From CAZHRK01 sp964534555 (GTDB lineage: Bacteria; Babelota; Babeliae; Babelales; RVW-14), in the NCBI GenBank assembly GCA_964534555.1, contig CAZHRK010000003.1, positions 91,149 to 155,148 on the forward strand: 64,000 nt of DNA, written 5' to 3'. Positions within the stretch are counted from its first letter, which is position 1, and each line of letters starts with the position of its first letter. Under the pieces are notes generated by a model. It was not told where the DNA came from. It did no database searches and saw only the letters and a list, made by a program, of their open reading frames with translations. Below, piece by piece: positions 36,458 to 45,230 of this stretch. Both the position numbers and the translations under genes were made by a program.

Positions 36458-37247
36458 GACAGATATTCAGCTCCTGGGCTTTTTGTTTGAAAAGCTCAAG
36501 ATCATTAATGAGTGTTGTGTGGGCTTCCCACGCAATTGCCTTGACGTCACCAGCTTGTAGCACTGCAAGTGTTGCAGGCCCTAGAGTAGGAAGATCATAT
36601 TTTCGATTGTGATCTTTAAACGCTGTTTTGCATAAAATAACGCCGCCTTGTGCAAGTGCAATTGCCCGTTGCAAGCAAGCATCAGTTCCCTCTATTGCCT
36701 CTGCTGCTATGACCATGCAATCTTTAACAACAACTGTTTGGCCAATATCAGCCGCAGAAATCTCACGGGCTTTTTGCAGACCAAAAAAGATACTTTTTTT
36801 ATCTTCCTCAGAAAGTTCACCACAAATAATTCCCGGCTTACAAAAAAGCCCACCAAGCACCTCGTCTTGCTGCAAGACGCTAAACCCTTGGTCCTCTAAA
36901 AAATTTATAGCTCCTTGCATGATGTCGCGATCACCTTTAAACGTTAATTTTGCAAAAAAGCTAAGTGCCATGCTGTCAAAACTAATATGTTTTAACAAAG
37001 CTCCTTTATCAACTTTACCTATAAAAAAAAGTTTGTTACAGCCACGGCTTTTCACCGCGGCAATAATTGAGCTTGGTTTATAATAGGGCTTTTGTAAAAC
37101 TTCGGCATGGCCATCGCACACAGCGGCAAGTGCCTGACCATTATTTTCTGGAAATAACGATACAACCATAAAGCTTGTATTTTGTTCAATAAGTGTGCTG
37201 CATGCGCGCAGCGGAAGTTGGCCAGTACCTGCTATAAGAGCAATCAT
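36441..37247 (-). CDS. lpxI: UDP-2,3-diacylglucosamine pyrophosphatase LpxI
   Basis: LpxI (DUF1009) hydrolyses UDP-2,3-diacylglucosamine to lipid X in lipid A synthesis and replaces LpxH in many bacteria. Visible motifs are the N-terminal ALIAGTGQLPL, GDRDIMQGAINFLEDQGF, AIEGTDACLQRA and KYDLPTLGPATL. At 268 residues the length is normal. It is the last gene of the minus-strand unit spoVG / tRNA-Gln / lpxA / Gfo-Idh / lpxI. Its 3' end overlaps ankyrin copy 2 on the other strand. Confidence 0.94.
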   Translation of the reverse strand: MIALIAGTGQLPLRACSTLIEQNTSFMVVSLFPENNGQALAAVCDGHAEVLQKPYYKPSSIIAAVKSRGCNKLFFIGKVDKGALLKHISFDSMALSFFAKLTFKGDRDIMQGAINFLEDQGFSVLQQDEVLGGLFCKPGIICGELSEEDKKSIFFGLQKAREISAADIGQTVVVKDCMVIAAEAIEGTDACLQRAIALAQGGVILCKTAFKDHNRKYDLPTLGPATLAVLQAGDVKAIAWEAHTTLINDLELFKQKAQELNICLIAVE

Positions 37248-37317
37248 TATAAAATCCCACTAAGACTCAAGCGGCGGCTTTGTTTTATCTCAGCCGCCAC
37301 TTGCTATGACTCTGCTA

Positions 37318-38307
37318 TTATAAGACGCTTTGTTCTTGTTGCTTAGAAAAATTAATTGGGCGCTCTCGAAGTCCGAGTAAGGATTCGATTTCAAAAGTTA
37401 AACTCAAAGCTTTTAGATCTCGGTCAGAGTTCCAAAGGTTTGTCCCATTTTTGACGGCCGTTAGGAAATGAATAATTTCTTGTCGTAACGGATTATCTTT
37501 GAAAACAAAAACATGCTCAACAGTTGACTCTTGGCGATATTTGAGCTGATCTGCCGCAATATCAATACGAGAGCTTGTTTGTCTGTAGATTGCAAGATCT
37601 TGAGTGGTGAAATCCAAATTAATAAAAGCATCTTGTTGGTGGACAGCCATGCTGCGCTTTTTAATTTGAGAAGCTCTGCTTGAGCTTATAGTTGCTACAC
37701 AACCATTACTAAAAGTAATTTGTGCTGTCGCAATATCGCATGAGTTGCTGTAGATTTTTGTTCCATGAGCAGAAACATTAACTACCTCAGCATCAACAAG
37801 ATTCATGATTAGATCTATGTCATGAATCATAAGATCAAGGACAACACTATCTTGTGAAACCCGTGCATTAAAAGGCCCCATTCTGTGGCATTCTATAAGA
37901 AGCGGGTTAGACATGATTTTTTTTAGTTCTTGTACTGCACCATTAAAACGCTCAATATGCCCGATGTGGAGTGCTTTGTTATTTTTATGTGCAAGAGCTA
38001 TAAGATCTTGTGCTTGTTCAAGCGTATTTGTCATAGGCTTTTCAAGGAGCACATGCTTTCCTGCTTCTAAGCATTGTTTTGCAAGTGGATAGTGCATCCC
38101 TGTTGGAACTGCAATAATGACTGCGTCAACAAAATCAAGCCAAGCATCACATGTATGTGTTTTAATAACAGCATCGTTTTTGATTTTTGCCCAGTTGTTT
38201 TCATTTGGATCAGCCACGGCAATAAGCTGCGCGTCTGAGATACTTCCAACGACTGATGCATGGTAGTTACCCATGTGGCCTAGGCCAATAACGCCTATTT
38301 TAATCAT
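37318..38307 (-). CDS. Gfo/Idh/MocA family oxidoreductase
   Basis: A 329-residue NAD(P)-dependent sugar oxidoreductase. The N-terminal Rossmann motif GVIGLGHMGNYHA and the EKP motif (LLEKPMTN) with GHIERFN are typical of the family. It lies between lpxA and lpxI. Such enzymes are known next to lipid A genes: GnnA oxidises UDP-GlcNAc so that a GnnB transaminase can make UDP-GlcNAc3N. No GnnB-like aminotransferase is adjacent, so a GnnA role is possible but unproven. An alternative is a role in another LPS sugar. Confidence 0.88.
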   Translation of the reverse strand: MIKIGVIGLGHMGNYHASVVGSISDAQLIAVADPNENNWAKIKNDAVIKTHTCDAWLDFVDAVIIAVPTGMHYPLAKQCLEAGKHVLLEKPMTNTLEQAQDLIALAHKNNKALHIGHIERFNGAVQELKKIMSNPLLIECHRMGPFNARVSQDSVVLDLMIHDIDLIMNLVDAEVVNVSAHGTKIYSNSCDIATAQITFSNGCVATISSSRASQIKKRSMAVHQQDAFINLDFTTQDLAIYRQTSSRIDIAADQLKYRQESTVEHVFVFKDNPLRQEIIHFLTAVKNGTNLWNSDRDLKALSLTFEIESLLGLRERPINFSKQQEQSVL

Positions 38308-38325
38308 GTTTACTCTGCTCCTTGC

Positions 38326-39150
38326 TTATTCTAAAGATGCTTCTTTTTCATGTGCACATTTGCGCGATACGCCACGCTCACTTGAGGTGATAAATTCTAT
38401 GAATTTAATAACGTGACTATCACTGCCCCAGCTTTCATGTGAGGCTGCGTTTTTAATTTCGTCTAAAGAAATTTTGTCTTGGTAAAAAAGCTTTGTAACG
38501 TGTTTGAGTGCATTAATACTTTCGCGCGGCATTCCTGCTCGGCGTAATGCGATAACGTTAAGCCCATAAAATGCTGCTGGCTGACCACTATATAATCCAT
38601 AAGGTGGCAAGTCTTGTCTGATGCCACTAAATGGTGCAAGTGCGGCAAATGTACCAACACGACAAAATTGATGTGTTGCCGCGCCCGCCATTAAAAAAGC
38701 TCGCGTTTCAACATACGTATGCCCGCCCAGGTTAACATTATTTATTAATGTTACGTGGTCTTCAAGAATAGAGTCATGCGATACATGAGCAAAATTCATC
38801 AGATAGCAGTTGTTGCCTATTTTGGTAATACCGTCTTGTGTACGTGGGCCATGAACTGTTACAAATTCACGAAGGTGACAATTTTTTCCGATCTCAATAC
38901 GCCCAACTGGTTTTTCAAGGCCGATTACTTGCCCCTCAAATCCAACTGTTGCATGCGAGTAGAGTCGGGTGCCATCACCGATTGTGACATTACCTGTCAC
39001 AGTGCAGAATGGGCCAATTTTAACGTTCTTACCAAGTACAACATTTTCGCCGATTACAGCAGAGGGATGAATATATGTTTCATCAGAATGAAAGAAACCT
39101 TCCTCAAACGAGGAAGGTTTCATATTTTTTTGTGCAGATAAATTTTCCAA
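38326..39150 (-). CDS. lpxA: UDP-N-acetylglucosamine acyltransferase LpxA
   Basis: LpxA performs the first step of lipid A synthesis. The left-handed beta-helix hexapeptide repeats (IHPSAVIGENVVLGKNVKIG, TIGDGT) are clear, as are NFAHVSHDSILEDHV with the catalytic-type His and the C-terminal helical domain with GLNVIALRRAGM. The start is uncertain: a TTG at 39150 has GGAG 8 nt upstream (274 residues), while an ATG at 39123 has no ribosome binding site. Any longer frame would read through the tRNA-Gln gene, which ends 17 bp before the TTG. It is cotranscribed with the Gfo/Idh gene and lpxI. Confidence 0.93.
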   Translation of the reverse strand: MENLSAQKNMKPSSFEEGFFHSDETYIHPSAVIGENVVLGKNVKIGPFCTVTGNVTIGDGTRLYSHATVGFEGQVIGLEKPVGRIEIGKNCHLREFVTVHGPRTQDGITKIGNNCYLMNFAHVSHDSILEDHVTLINNVNLGGHTYVETRAFLMAGAATHQFCRVGTFAALAPFSGIRQDLPPYGLYSGQPAAFYGLNVIALRRAGMPRESINALKHVTKLFYQDKISLDEIKNAASHESWGSDSHVIKFIEFITSSERGVSRKCAHEKEASLE

Positions 39151-39167
39151 GATGTGAACTCCGATGC

Positions 39168-39242
39168 TGGCTGGGGCGGAAGGATTCGAACCTACGCATG
39201 GCGGAACCAAAACCCGCTGCCTTACCACTTGGCGACGCCCCA
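39168..39242 (-). tRNA. tRNA-Gln (anticodon TTG)
   Basis: Full cloverleaf on the minus strand: acceptor TGGGGCG/CGCCCCA, anticodon TTG, T-loop TTCGAAT, G discriminator and encoded CCA at 39168-39170. It lies between spoVG and lpxA in one apparent transcript. Confidence 0.95.
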
Positions 39243-39264
39243 ATTGCATTTCACGAGAGGTATA

Positions 39265-39537
39265 TTACATTAAATTTTGAGATTCGCCAACTACTTTTTT
39301 GTATTCTTTTATAACTTCTTGTTCAATAAGTTCGCGCGTTTCTGCATTAAGCGGGTGCACGATATCTTTGAACGTTCCGTCTTTTTTTCTTCGTGATGGC
39401 ATTGAGACAAAAAATCCCTCATCACTTTCTATAATTTTCATATCCCGGACGATGAAGCAATCATCGAACACCATGGTAGCATAACCCTTAAGTCTACCTT
39501 CATTTGCTGGGAAAACTTTTACTTCGGTTATTTTCAT
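39265..39537 (-). CDS. spoVG: SpoVG family RNA/DNA-binding regulator
   Basis: A 90-residue SpoVG protein: MKITEVKVFP, LKGYATMVFDDCFIVRDMKI and the basic MPSRRKKDGTFKDIVHP are diagnostic. SpoVG homologues bind nucleic acids and act as regulators. CGGAGAG precedes the ATG at 39537, and a consensus-like promoter lies at 39622-39650. It is the first gene before tRNA-Gln and lpxA. Confidence 0.95.
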   Translation of the reverse strand: MKITEVKVFPANEGRLKGYATMVFDDCFIVRDMKIIESDEGFFVSMPSRRKKDGTFKDIVHPLNAETRELIEQEVIKEYKKVVGESQNLM

Positions 39538-39621
39538 AAGAAGCTCTCCGGTTTGTGCCTGGTTGCGATTAACAGTAAGTTTCGCGCGACCTGTAACCTT
39601 TTTCGTGACAAACATGGCATC

Positions 39622-39650
39622 AATCTAAAGCGGGGGTCTATTCATGTCAA
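39622..39650 (-). promoter_or_regulatory. Strong sigma70-type promoter of spoVG / tRNA-Gln / lpxA
   Basis: On the minus strand: TTGACA (39645-39650), 17 bp, TAGATT (39622-39627). Transcription would start near 39615, which rules out the longer spoVG frame. The rest of the gap up to 39838 is AT-rich, with no gene seen. Confidence 0.75.
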
Positions 39651-39838
39651 CTTTTTTTTACTGACTGTAACGCTTTTCTTAAAAAACATGCTAAATGTGT
39701 ACAGTTAATGAATTTAATTCCGTAAAAAAGGGCTTTTTATTGTTAAATTCGATTAAAATGCTTTATCTGTTACTATTAAAAATATCGAGGCATAATTAGG
39801 GTATGCCCTGATATTTTTAGTTTATGGAGGGGGTTTTT

Positions 39839-40663
39839 ATGGTAACTAACTATTTAGTGAAAATAATTACATTTTTATTCAGTTTTTTAACGTATTCATT
39901 AGTATCACCAGCGGCAGCTTCAGGCACCGTTAGTCCCGCAGAATCTGGTTCTGGAAGTACTAAGAAAAGAGTAGGTTTTGCACCTTTAGTAGATATAAAG
40001 ACTATAGAGCCAAGAGAGCTTGTTAATCACAGGCCGCCAAGCTTGAGATCGAGCGATACAGATGCTACACCTAAAAGTCCTGCTGATAGTAACGCACTAA
40101 GACGCCTTCACGTGGCAATATGCAGTGATGATGATTCTAAGGTTGATCGTATACTAAGTTTATACGAATTTTCTCCAGAGTTGCTTCTTTCACCGCTTGA
40201 GTTTACTTATGAACCAGAAACGCTTGTGCACGCGGTTGCTCGATCTATCCACAAAGAGCCAAAAAAACAATTATCTATCTTGAGAAAGATTATAAATCAT
40301 TTGGAAGATGGTGTTGATTTTTCGCATGAAGATGCGCGCGGAAATAAGCCGCTTGAGCTTATGTGTCAGCTTCAGCATGATGCCACATGCCCTTATTTTG
40401 CAGAGGCGGTCATGCTTTTTATTCGACATGGTGCATCAGTTGATAGAATTAAAAATTCTTTAACTATTAGTCCTAGAATCAAGGCTATAGTTCTGAGTAT
40501 GCATACTGCACGTACGCGTGTTATGCGAGTTCCGCTACATGGTTCTGAGGAATCTTCGCCATCAGTTGCAGCTTCTGCTGCTGCTACACCTGCCGTACGA
40601 AAAGATGGTTCAACTGAAAAAACTACACCAAAAGCTGGCGCAGGGTGCTGCACTATAAGCTAA
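39839..40663 (+). CDS. Secreted ankyrin-type protein ending in a CaaX-like motif
   Basis: This 274-residue protein has a signal peptide (MVTNYLVKIITFLFSFLTYSLVSPAAA), and GGAGGGGG precedes the ATG at 39839. After a low-complexity linker, residues ~95-225 form weak ankyrin-type repeats (LHVAICSDDDSKVDRIL, TLVHAVARSIHKEP, KPLELMCQLQHDATCPYFAEAVMLFIRHGASV). A Ser/Ala/Thr/Lys-rich tail ends in GAGCCTIS. The last four residues, CTIS, fit the eukaryotic CaaX prenylation box (X = Ser favours farnesyltransferase), with an extra Cys just before. Legionella AnkB is a known ankyrin effector with such a box. Host prenylation here is a hypothesis. Confidence 0.75.
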   Translation: MVTNYLVKIITFLFSFLTYSLVSPAAASGTVSPAESGSGSTKKRVGFAPLVDIKTIEPRELVNHRPPSLRSSDTDATPKSPADSNALRRLHVAICSDDDSKVDRILSLYEFSPELLLSPLEFTYEPETLVHAVARSIHKEPKKQLSILRKIINHLEDGVDFSHEDARGNKPLELMCQLQHDATCPYFAEAVMLFIRHGASVDRIKNSLTISPRIKAIVLSMHTARTRVMRVPLHGSEESSPSVAASAAATPAVRKDGSTEKTTPKAGAGCCTIS

Positions 40664-40772
40664 TGAGCGCTTGCTCTAGAATGTTTATTTTTAGTTCTTG
40701 CATAAAGTATTAAAAAAGGTCATAAAAATACCAGGTTTCAATCGGTGCTCTAAAGCAACGTGAAGGTATTCT

Positions 40773-41558
40773 ATGACCTTTTTTAATGTACTAGCGTTTT
40801 TAGTATTGTTCTTTGGTTTTGAACTCCGTGCAGCTAATCAATCCGTTCTATTATTAGATGATAAAATTAATCAGTTGTATGAGCTTGATAATCTGGAATC
40901 AGCATTTAAAGATGCTATTGAGAAATCAGAAACGCTTTATGGCGCAACAAAAACAAATGAGTTTATCTCTGTTTGCAAGCAGGTTGTAGAGCAGGTGCGC
41001 CTTGCGTATATCGATTCCTACAAATCCTATGTTCTTCAATCATTTGAAAAGCGTCAAAATCATAAAAGTCGTATGCTTCGACTTCCACAGTATCTTGGTA
41101 ATCTTTTTAAAAAAATTCTTACAGATGTTATTAAAAAAAAGGTTTTGGTTTTTTTTGATCAAGACGTCTTGTCATCTCACCAAAAAGATTACGCATACAT
41201 TCTGGCCCACTGCATTTGTGCTAAGGCTCTAAAATTGTATGATATGACTGGATTAATGATAGATCTTGCATTAGATGCGCGTTCCGTTGATGATTTTAGA
41301 GGCTTGATGCACCATGCACCCTCTATTTTACGCCAGCGTAGTGAACCAGAGGCCAGAGGCCTACGCTTTCTCGTTTTTATAATACTTTTTAGCTGTGGTA
41401 GTTATGCAATACTCAGTGAGTATAATCTCCCTAAGCAGGCAGTGCAGAGCAGTCCTCAAGCGTACGGCTCATTAAATGCATTTACAGCACAAAAGCAGGT
41501 GCTGAGCAATCCACGCCCAACGCTGCTTTCTTTGCTTTCCATAAACTCAAATCGCTAA
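40773..41558 (+). CDS. Secreted protein with C-terminal membrane helix, unknown
   Basis: This 261-residue protein has a signal peptide (MTFFNVLAFLVLFFGFELRAA), a helical middle domain of about 170 residues, and one hydrophobic segment near the C-terminus (LRFLVFIILFSCGSYAIL, about residues 197-214), followed by ~45 Ser/Gln-rich residues. This suggests a single-span envelope or host-membrane protein. GAAGG lies upstream of the ATG. It converges with rsmH and overlaps its end by 4 bp. The family is not recognised. Confidence 0.68.
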   Translation: MTFFNVLAFLVLFFGFELRAANQSVLLLDDKINQLYELDNLESAFKDAIEKSETLYGATKTNEFISVCKQVVEQVRLAYIDSYKSYVLQSFEKRQNHKSRMLRLPQYLGNLFKKILTDVIKKKVLVFFDQDVLSSHQKDYAYILAHCICAKALKLYDMTGLMIDLALDARSVDDFRGLMHHAPSILRQRSEPEARGLRFLVFIILFSCGSYAILSEYNLPKQAVQSSPQAYGSLNAFTAQKQVLSNPRPTLLSLLSINSNR

Positions 41559-42442
41559 ATACGTTCAGCTACTCGCAGCTTTGCTGACCGTGAAGACGCG
41601 TTTTCAGCAAGCTCATCTTCTTGGGCTGTAATAGGTCGCTTGGAGAGCATTTGAAGCTCCATCTGATGTTCTTGGAAATAGTCTTTAACAAGGCCATCTT
41701 CAAGTGAGTGGAAGCTAATGCAAACAAGGCGCCCACCAGGGTTTAGCTGTGGTGTTGCTGCCGCAAGGAAAGATTTAATATTATTAAGCTCATCATTAAC
41801 TTCAATACGCAGCGCCTGAAAAACCTTAGTCGCTGGGTGAATACCACGCTTTGCCCTAAAAATAACAGGGTTATAAACCTGCTCAATGACTGCAACCAGA
41901 TCTGCAGTTGTTTTTAGTGGTTTGATTTTACGTGCTTCAACGATAAGGCGTGCAATTTTTCTTGATGCCTGCTCTTCACCATAGTACCAAAATAGATCAG
42001 CAAGATCTTTTTCTGAGTATTCATTAACGATAATCGCAGCGGTTTTGTGCTGGTGTGATGTTGACATTCTCATATCAAGCGGGGTGTCTTTACGAAATGA
42101 GAATCCATCTTTTTCATGAATCTGAAATTGTGACGTTCCAAAGTCAGCAAGGATACCATCAAACTTTGGTAGGCGCTCTTTTTTTATAATTTTATAAAGG
42201 TGCGCCATATTTCCCCATACCATGGTAAATCGATCACCAAAAGTTTCTTTTATAGGTCCAGCGTTTGTCTCAATCGCAACCTTATCCCAATCAAGAGAGG
42301 TTACATGACATGTGGGTTCTGCTTCTAAAATTGCTCTGGTGTGCCCGCCGCCGCCAAAAGTCACATCAAGATAGTGCCCCCCAGGTTTAAGTGAGAGAGC
42401 TTGAAGTACTTCGCGGACTAGGACGGGTTTGTGGTATGTCAT
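41555..42442 (-). CDS. rsmH: 16S rRNA (cytosine(1402)-N(4))-methyltransferase RsmH
   Basis: RsmH (MraW) methylates N4 of C1402 in the ribosomal P site. The N-terminal HKPVLVREVLQAL, the SAM-binding DVTFGGGGHTRAIL, ADFGTSQFQ and the C-terminal RLVCISFHSLEDGLVKDYF are diagnostic. At 295 residues the length is normal. In most bacteria it heads the dcw cluster with ftsL and ftsI. Here it follows a secreted-protein gene by 2 bp, so the cluster is broken up. Confidence 0.95.
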   Translation of the reverse strand: MTYHKPVLVREVLQALSLKPGGHYLDVTFGGGGHTRAILEAEPTCHVTSLDWDKVAIETNAGPIKETFGDRFTMVWGNMAHLYKIIKKERLPKFDGILADFGTSQFQIHEKDGFSFRKDTPLDMRMSTSHQHKTAAIIVNEYSEKDLADLFWYYGEEQASRKIARLIVEARKIKPLKTTADLVAVIEQVYNPVIFRAKRGIHPATKVFQALRIEVNDELNNIKSFLAAATPQLNPGGRLVCISFHSLEDGLVKDYFQEHQMELQMLSKRPITAQEDELAENASSRSAKLRVAERI

Positions 42443-42444
42443 TA

Positions 42445-43665
42445 TTAAATCTTTGTAAAATCGATTTTACGTATTGGTTTTACTACAAAATCAGGTTTTT
42501 CAAGGATACCATAACTTTCAACTTCCAGCACTACCTTCTTTCCGCCAAGAGCGCGCAGAGGCCCAAGATTCATTTTGCGTGTATTATCAAGAAGTTCATA
42601 GGTTGCCGCTTTTGCAAGCTCAAGCTCAGACTCCCCAAAAATCCCTAGATATCCCCGCACATAGGACTGATCTCGTTGCGTTACGATTGTGTCAACATCG
42701 ATAACCCCTACTTGATTTGGTTCGACTCTGATAATAGGGGTTTTATCAAATCGCCACACAGCCATATCATCTTTATCTTCTGTAGCTCCAAGCCAGCTGC
42801 CTTTTGCTTTTTTCATATAAATAAAACCACAGACATAGAGCGGTACGCCTGTTTTGTTTTCAACAGCAAAATCAAGCTCTCGGGTTGAGGCTACTTGTTC
42901 TTTCTGATCATTTTTTTCAAAATCGTATTCTACAAACTCGCCTTTAAAACCATAGGTTTCAACATGCAGCGTCACGGTTTTATTTTTTAGGGCAATAAGT
43001 TTATCAAGATCGAGTTTGAATCGATCTTCTGTTAGCTCATATGTTGCTTTTTCAGCTTGTTCGTATGATGGGAAAACCCCTAGATACCCAAAGACATTTT
43101 TTCTGTCTTGCTCATTTTCGATACTATTAATATCAATTGTTTGAGTACTATTATTTTTTAGCACATAGACAGGGCTTTTGTACCATCCCCATCGTGCAAA
43201 ATCCCTACGGCGCAGATACGCAAAACATGTGACGTAAACAGTTTTACCTGTTTTATTAAGTACATCAAAATCAAGTTCACGTGAGCTTTTTGAGCTCAGC
43301 ACAGATGACGGTCTTATTTTTTTGATCGTGCCTTTTGACTCTTTTTCAGCTCGAGCGAGCTTAACTTGGAGGCGTGCTTTTTTCTTAGCCTTTTTTGGTT
43401 CAGGTTTTTCCGGCGCACTCGTTTCTAGTATTTTGGGTTGTTTCTTTTCTGGTGCGTCGTCAAAATCAGGCATGTCACCGAGTTCTGTAAGCATGAGCGC
43501 TTTAAAGGCATCTCGTGCGCCTGTGTCTGCAGTTGTGCTCGTTAATTGTAGTTGTTGGGGTGCTTCTGGTATTTCTTGAACCACTGCGAGTTCTTCGACT
43601 GCTGCTCTTATTGGATCTGAAACAAATACAACTGATAGCGCCAACACAAATAATTTGAACTTCAT
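42445..43665 (-). CDS. Secreted protein with two tandem ~130-residue domains
   Basis: This 406-residue protein has a signal peptide (MKFKLFVLALSVVFVSDPIRA), a charged Lys/Glu/Pro linker up to residue ~125, then two related domains. Each begins (S/T)RELDF.V.NKTG..(L/V)YV and contains a RGYLGIF or FGYLGVF block, a KATYEL block and a closing VE(S/T)YG strand. The sequence suggests a beta-sandwich. I do not recognise the family. TGGAGATAAG precedes the ATG, and rsmH starts 2 bp after its stop codon, so they share a transcript. Confidence 0.75.
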   Translation of the reverse strand: MKFKLFVLALSVVFVSDPIRAAVEELAVVQEIPEAPQQLQLTSTTADTGARDAFKALMLTELGDMPDFDDAPEKKQPKILETSAPEKPEPKKAKKKARLQVKLARAEKESKGTIKKIRPSSVLSSKSSRELDFDVLNKTGKTVYVTCFAYLRRRDFARWGWYKSPVYVLKNNSTQTIDINSIENEQDRKNVFGYLGVFPSYEQAEKATYELTEDRFKLDLDKLIALKNKTVTLHVETYGFKGEFVEYDFEKNDQKEQVASTRELDFAVENKTGVPLYVCGFIYMKKAKGSWLGATEDKDDMAVWRFDKTPIIRVEPNQVGVIDVDTIVTQRDQSYVRGYLGIFGESELELAKAATYELLDNTRKMNLGPLRALGGKKVVLEVESYGILEKPDFVVKPIRKIDFTKI

Positions 43666-43799
43666 AATACTTATCTCCAGCCGATACCTTTAATGAGCAC
43701 GGGTTTTGCGAGCTTTTTATTATGTATGTCCAGAAGAGTAGGGCGTTGGTAGTGTCTTATGTTTGATTATTGCCAAACAATCGTCCGAACTTCTCAATT

Positions 43800-45230
43800 C
43801 TAAGCTGATAGCACGGCCTGTTCAATAGCTTTAATTTTTTGTGCAAGCGAAACGTCATTCTTGAGCAATAAATCAACCTTGCCCAGCGCATGAATTACTG
43901 TTGAGTGGTCACGACCACCAATAAAGCTCCCAATCACTTGGAGTGAGCATGAGCTATGTTTTTTCATCATATAAAATGCTATCTGACGTATGGTTGCGAT
44001 ATCTTGGTGCCGCTTCTTGGATTTAATATCCTGAATCGAAACATCAAAATGATCAGCCACAATTTTGAGTATAACATCAAGCATGATGCCTTCTCTGCGC
44101 GGTTCATTGAGTGTGAGCAGTACCTTGCGCGCCATTTCTATCGACACGGGCTGATTGGTCAGCGCTGAAAACGCGCCAACGCGAACGAGCGAACCCTCAA
44201 GCTCACGTATATTTGAAATAACGCGGGATGCGATAAATTCAGCAACATCGTCTGGAAGGTTGATTTTATTCTGGTCGGCTTTTTTCTTTAAAATAGCCAT
44301 TTTTGTCTCTGTGTCTGGCGTTTGAATATCAGCAACAAGTCCCCACTCCATACGAGATTTAAGTCTGTTTTGAAGCCCGACAATCTCTTTGGGAAAGGTG
44401 TCGCTTGAGAGCACGATCTGTTTTTGTTGCTCATAAAGGACATTAAAGATATGAAAAAATGTCTCTTGAGTTTGCTCTTTATTTGATAAGAACTGAATAT
44501 CATCAAATAAAATGATATCGACTTTTGCATAGCGCGTTCTGAACAGATGTGATTTATCAAATCTAATTGAGTTTATAAACTCATTAATAAAATTATCAGA
44601 TGTTTCGTACCGCACTACGGCTTCAGGATTATTCTTTTTGACTTCATTACCAATAGCGTGCAGAAGGTGCGTTTTGCCAAGTCCCGTACCACCATAAATA
44701 TACAGTGGGTTATACACTTTACCCAGATTTTCACATATTGCGTATGCAGCGGCATGCGCAAGTGAGTTGCTTGGTCCAACAACAAAATTTTCAAATCGAT
44801 ACGCAGGATTAATATTTGAGCCGTTTCTTTGTTGGCTCTTGCGATCCATGACCAGCTCTTCAGACTTTTGTGGAATGATAGTCGGTGCGGTCTGGCGATG
44901 GTGTTGCTGAGGTACAGCTTCATCTCCCATGCTGTGGAGCACTGATGCAGGAATAATTGTTCTGGGTCTTTGAACTTCGGGCTGCGTTGCAGATACAAAC
45001 TCAAGCTTTGGTTGCTGAGTATTGAGTAAGCGTCCAAGGTGCCGCTTGAGTAGCTCTGTATAGTGCTCTTGGATCCAGCGGCTTACAAATTGATTTGGTA
45101 CACGCAGGGTTGCAATATTGTTTTCTTGGTCCCATCGTTCGAGCAACACAGCCTTGAACCATGTCTCAACGACTTGGCTTCCAGCTTCTTCTTTGATGAT
45201 TTTTAAAAACTCATCCCAAATTAGTTGCAC
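43800..45230 (-). CDS. dnaA: Chromosomal replication initiator protein DnaA
   Basis: DnaA binds oriC and opens the duplex. Domain I (residues 1-~85) is followed by a Gln/Pro-rich linker. The AAA+ domain shows YGGTGLGKTHLLHAIGNE (about residue 180) and DDIQFLSNKEQTQE. Domain IV carries the signature GGRDHSTVIHAL. The start codon is GTG with AAGGATATC upstream. No cluster of DnaA boxes was seen in the gaps on either side, so the origin may be elsewhere. The usual rpmH-rnpA neighbours are not adjacent. Confidence 0.96.
   Translation of the reverse strand: MQLIWDEFLKIIKEEAGSQVVETWFKAVLLERWDQENNIATLRVPNQFVSRWIQEHYTELLKRHLGRLLNTQQPKLEFVSATQPEVQRPRTIIPASVLHSMGDEAVPQQHHRQTAPTIIPQKSEELVMDRKSQQRNGSNINPAYRFENFVVGPSNSLAHAAAYAICENLGKVYNPLYIYGGTGLGKTHLLHAIGNEVKKNNPEAVVRYETSDNFINEFINSIRFDKSHLFRTRYAKVDIILFDDIQFLSNKEQTQETFFHIFNVLYEQQKQIVLSSDTFPKEIVGLQNRLKSRMEWGLVADIQTPDTETKMAILKKKADQNKINLPDDVAEFIASRVISNIRELEGSLVRVGAFSALTNQPVSIEMARKVLLTLNEPRREGIMLDVILKIVADHFDVSIQDIKSKKRHQDIATIRQIAFYMMKKHSSCSLQVIGSFIGGRDHSTVIHALGKVDLLLKNDVSLAQKIKAIEQAVLSA

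Noticed and set aside
39151..39249. N-terminal extension of LpxA through the tRNA-Gln gene
   Set aside because: The extra residues are a translation of the tRNA and have no LpxA similarity; a TTG with a ribosome binding site lies just after the tRNA.
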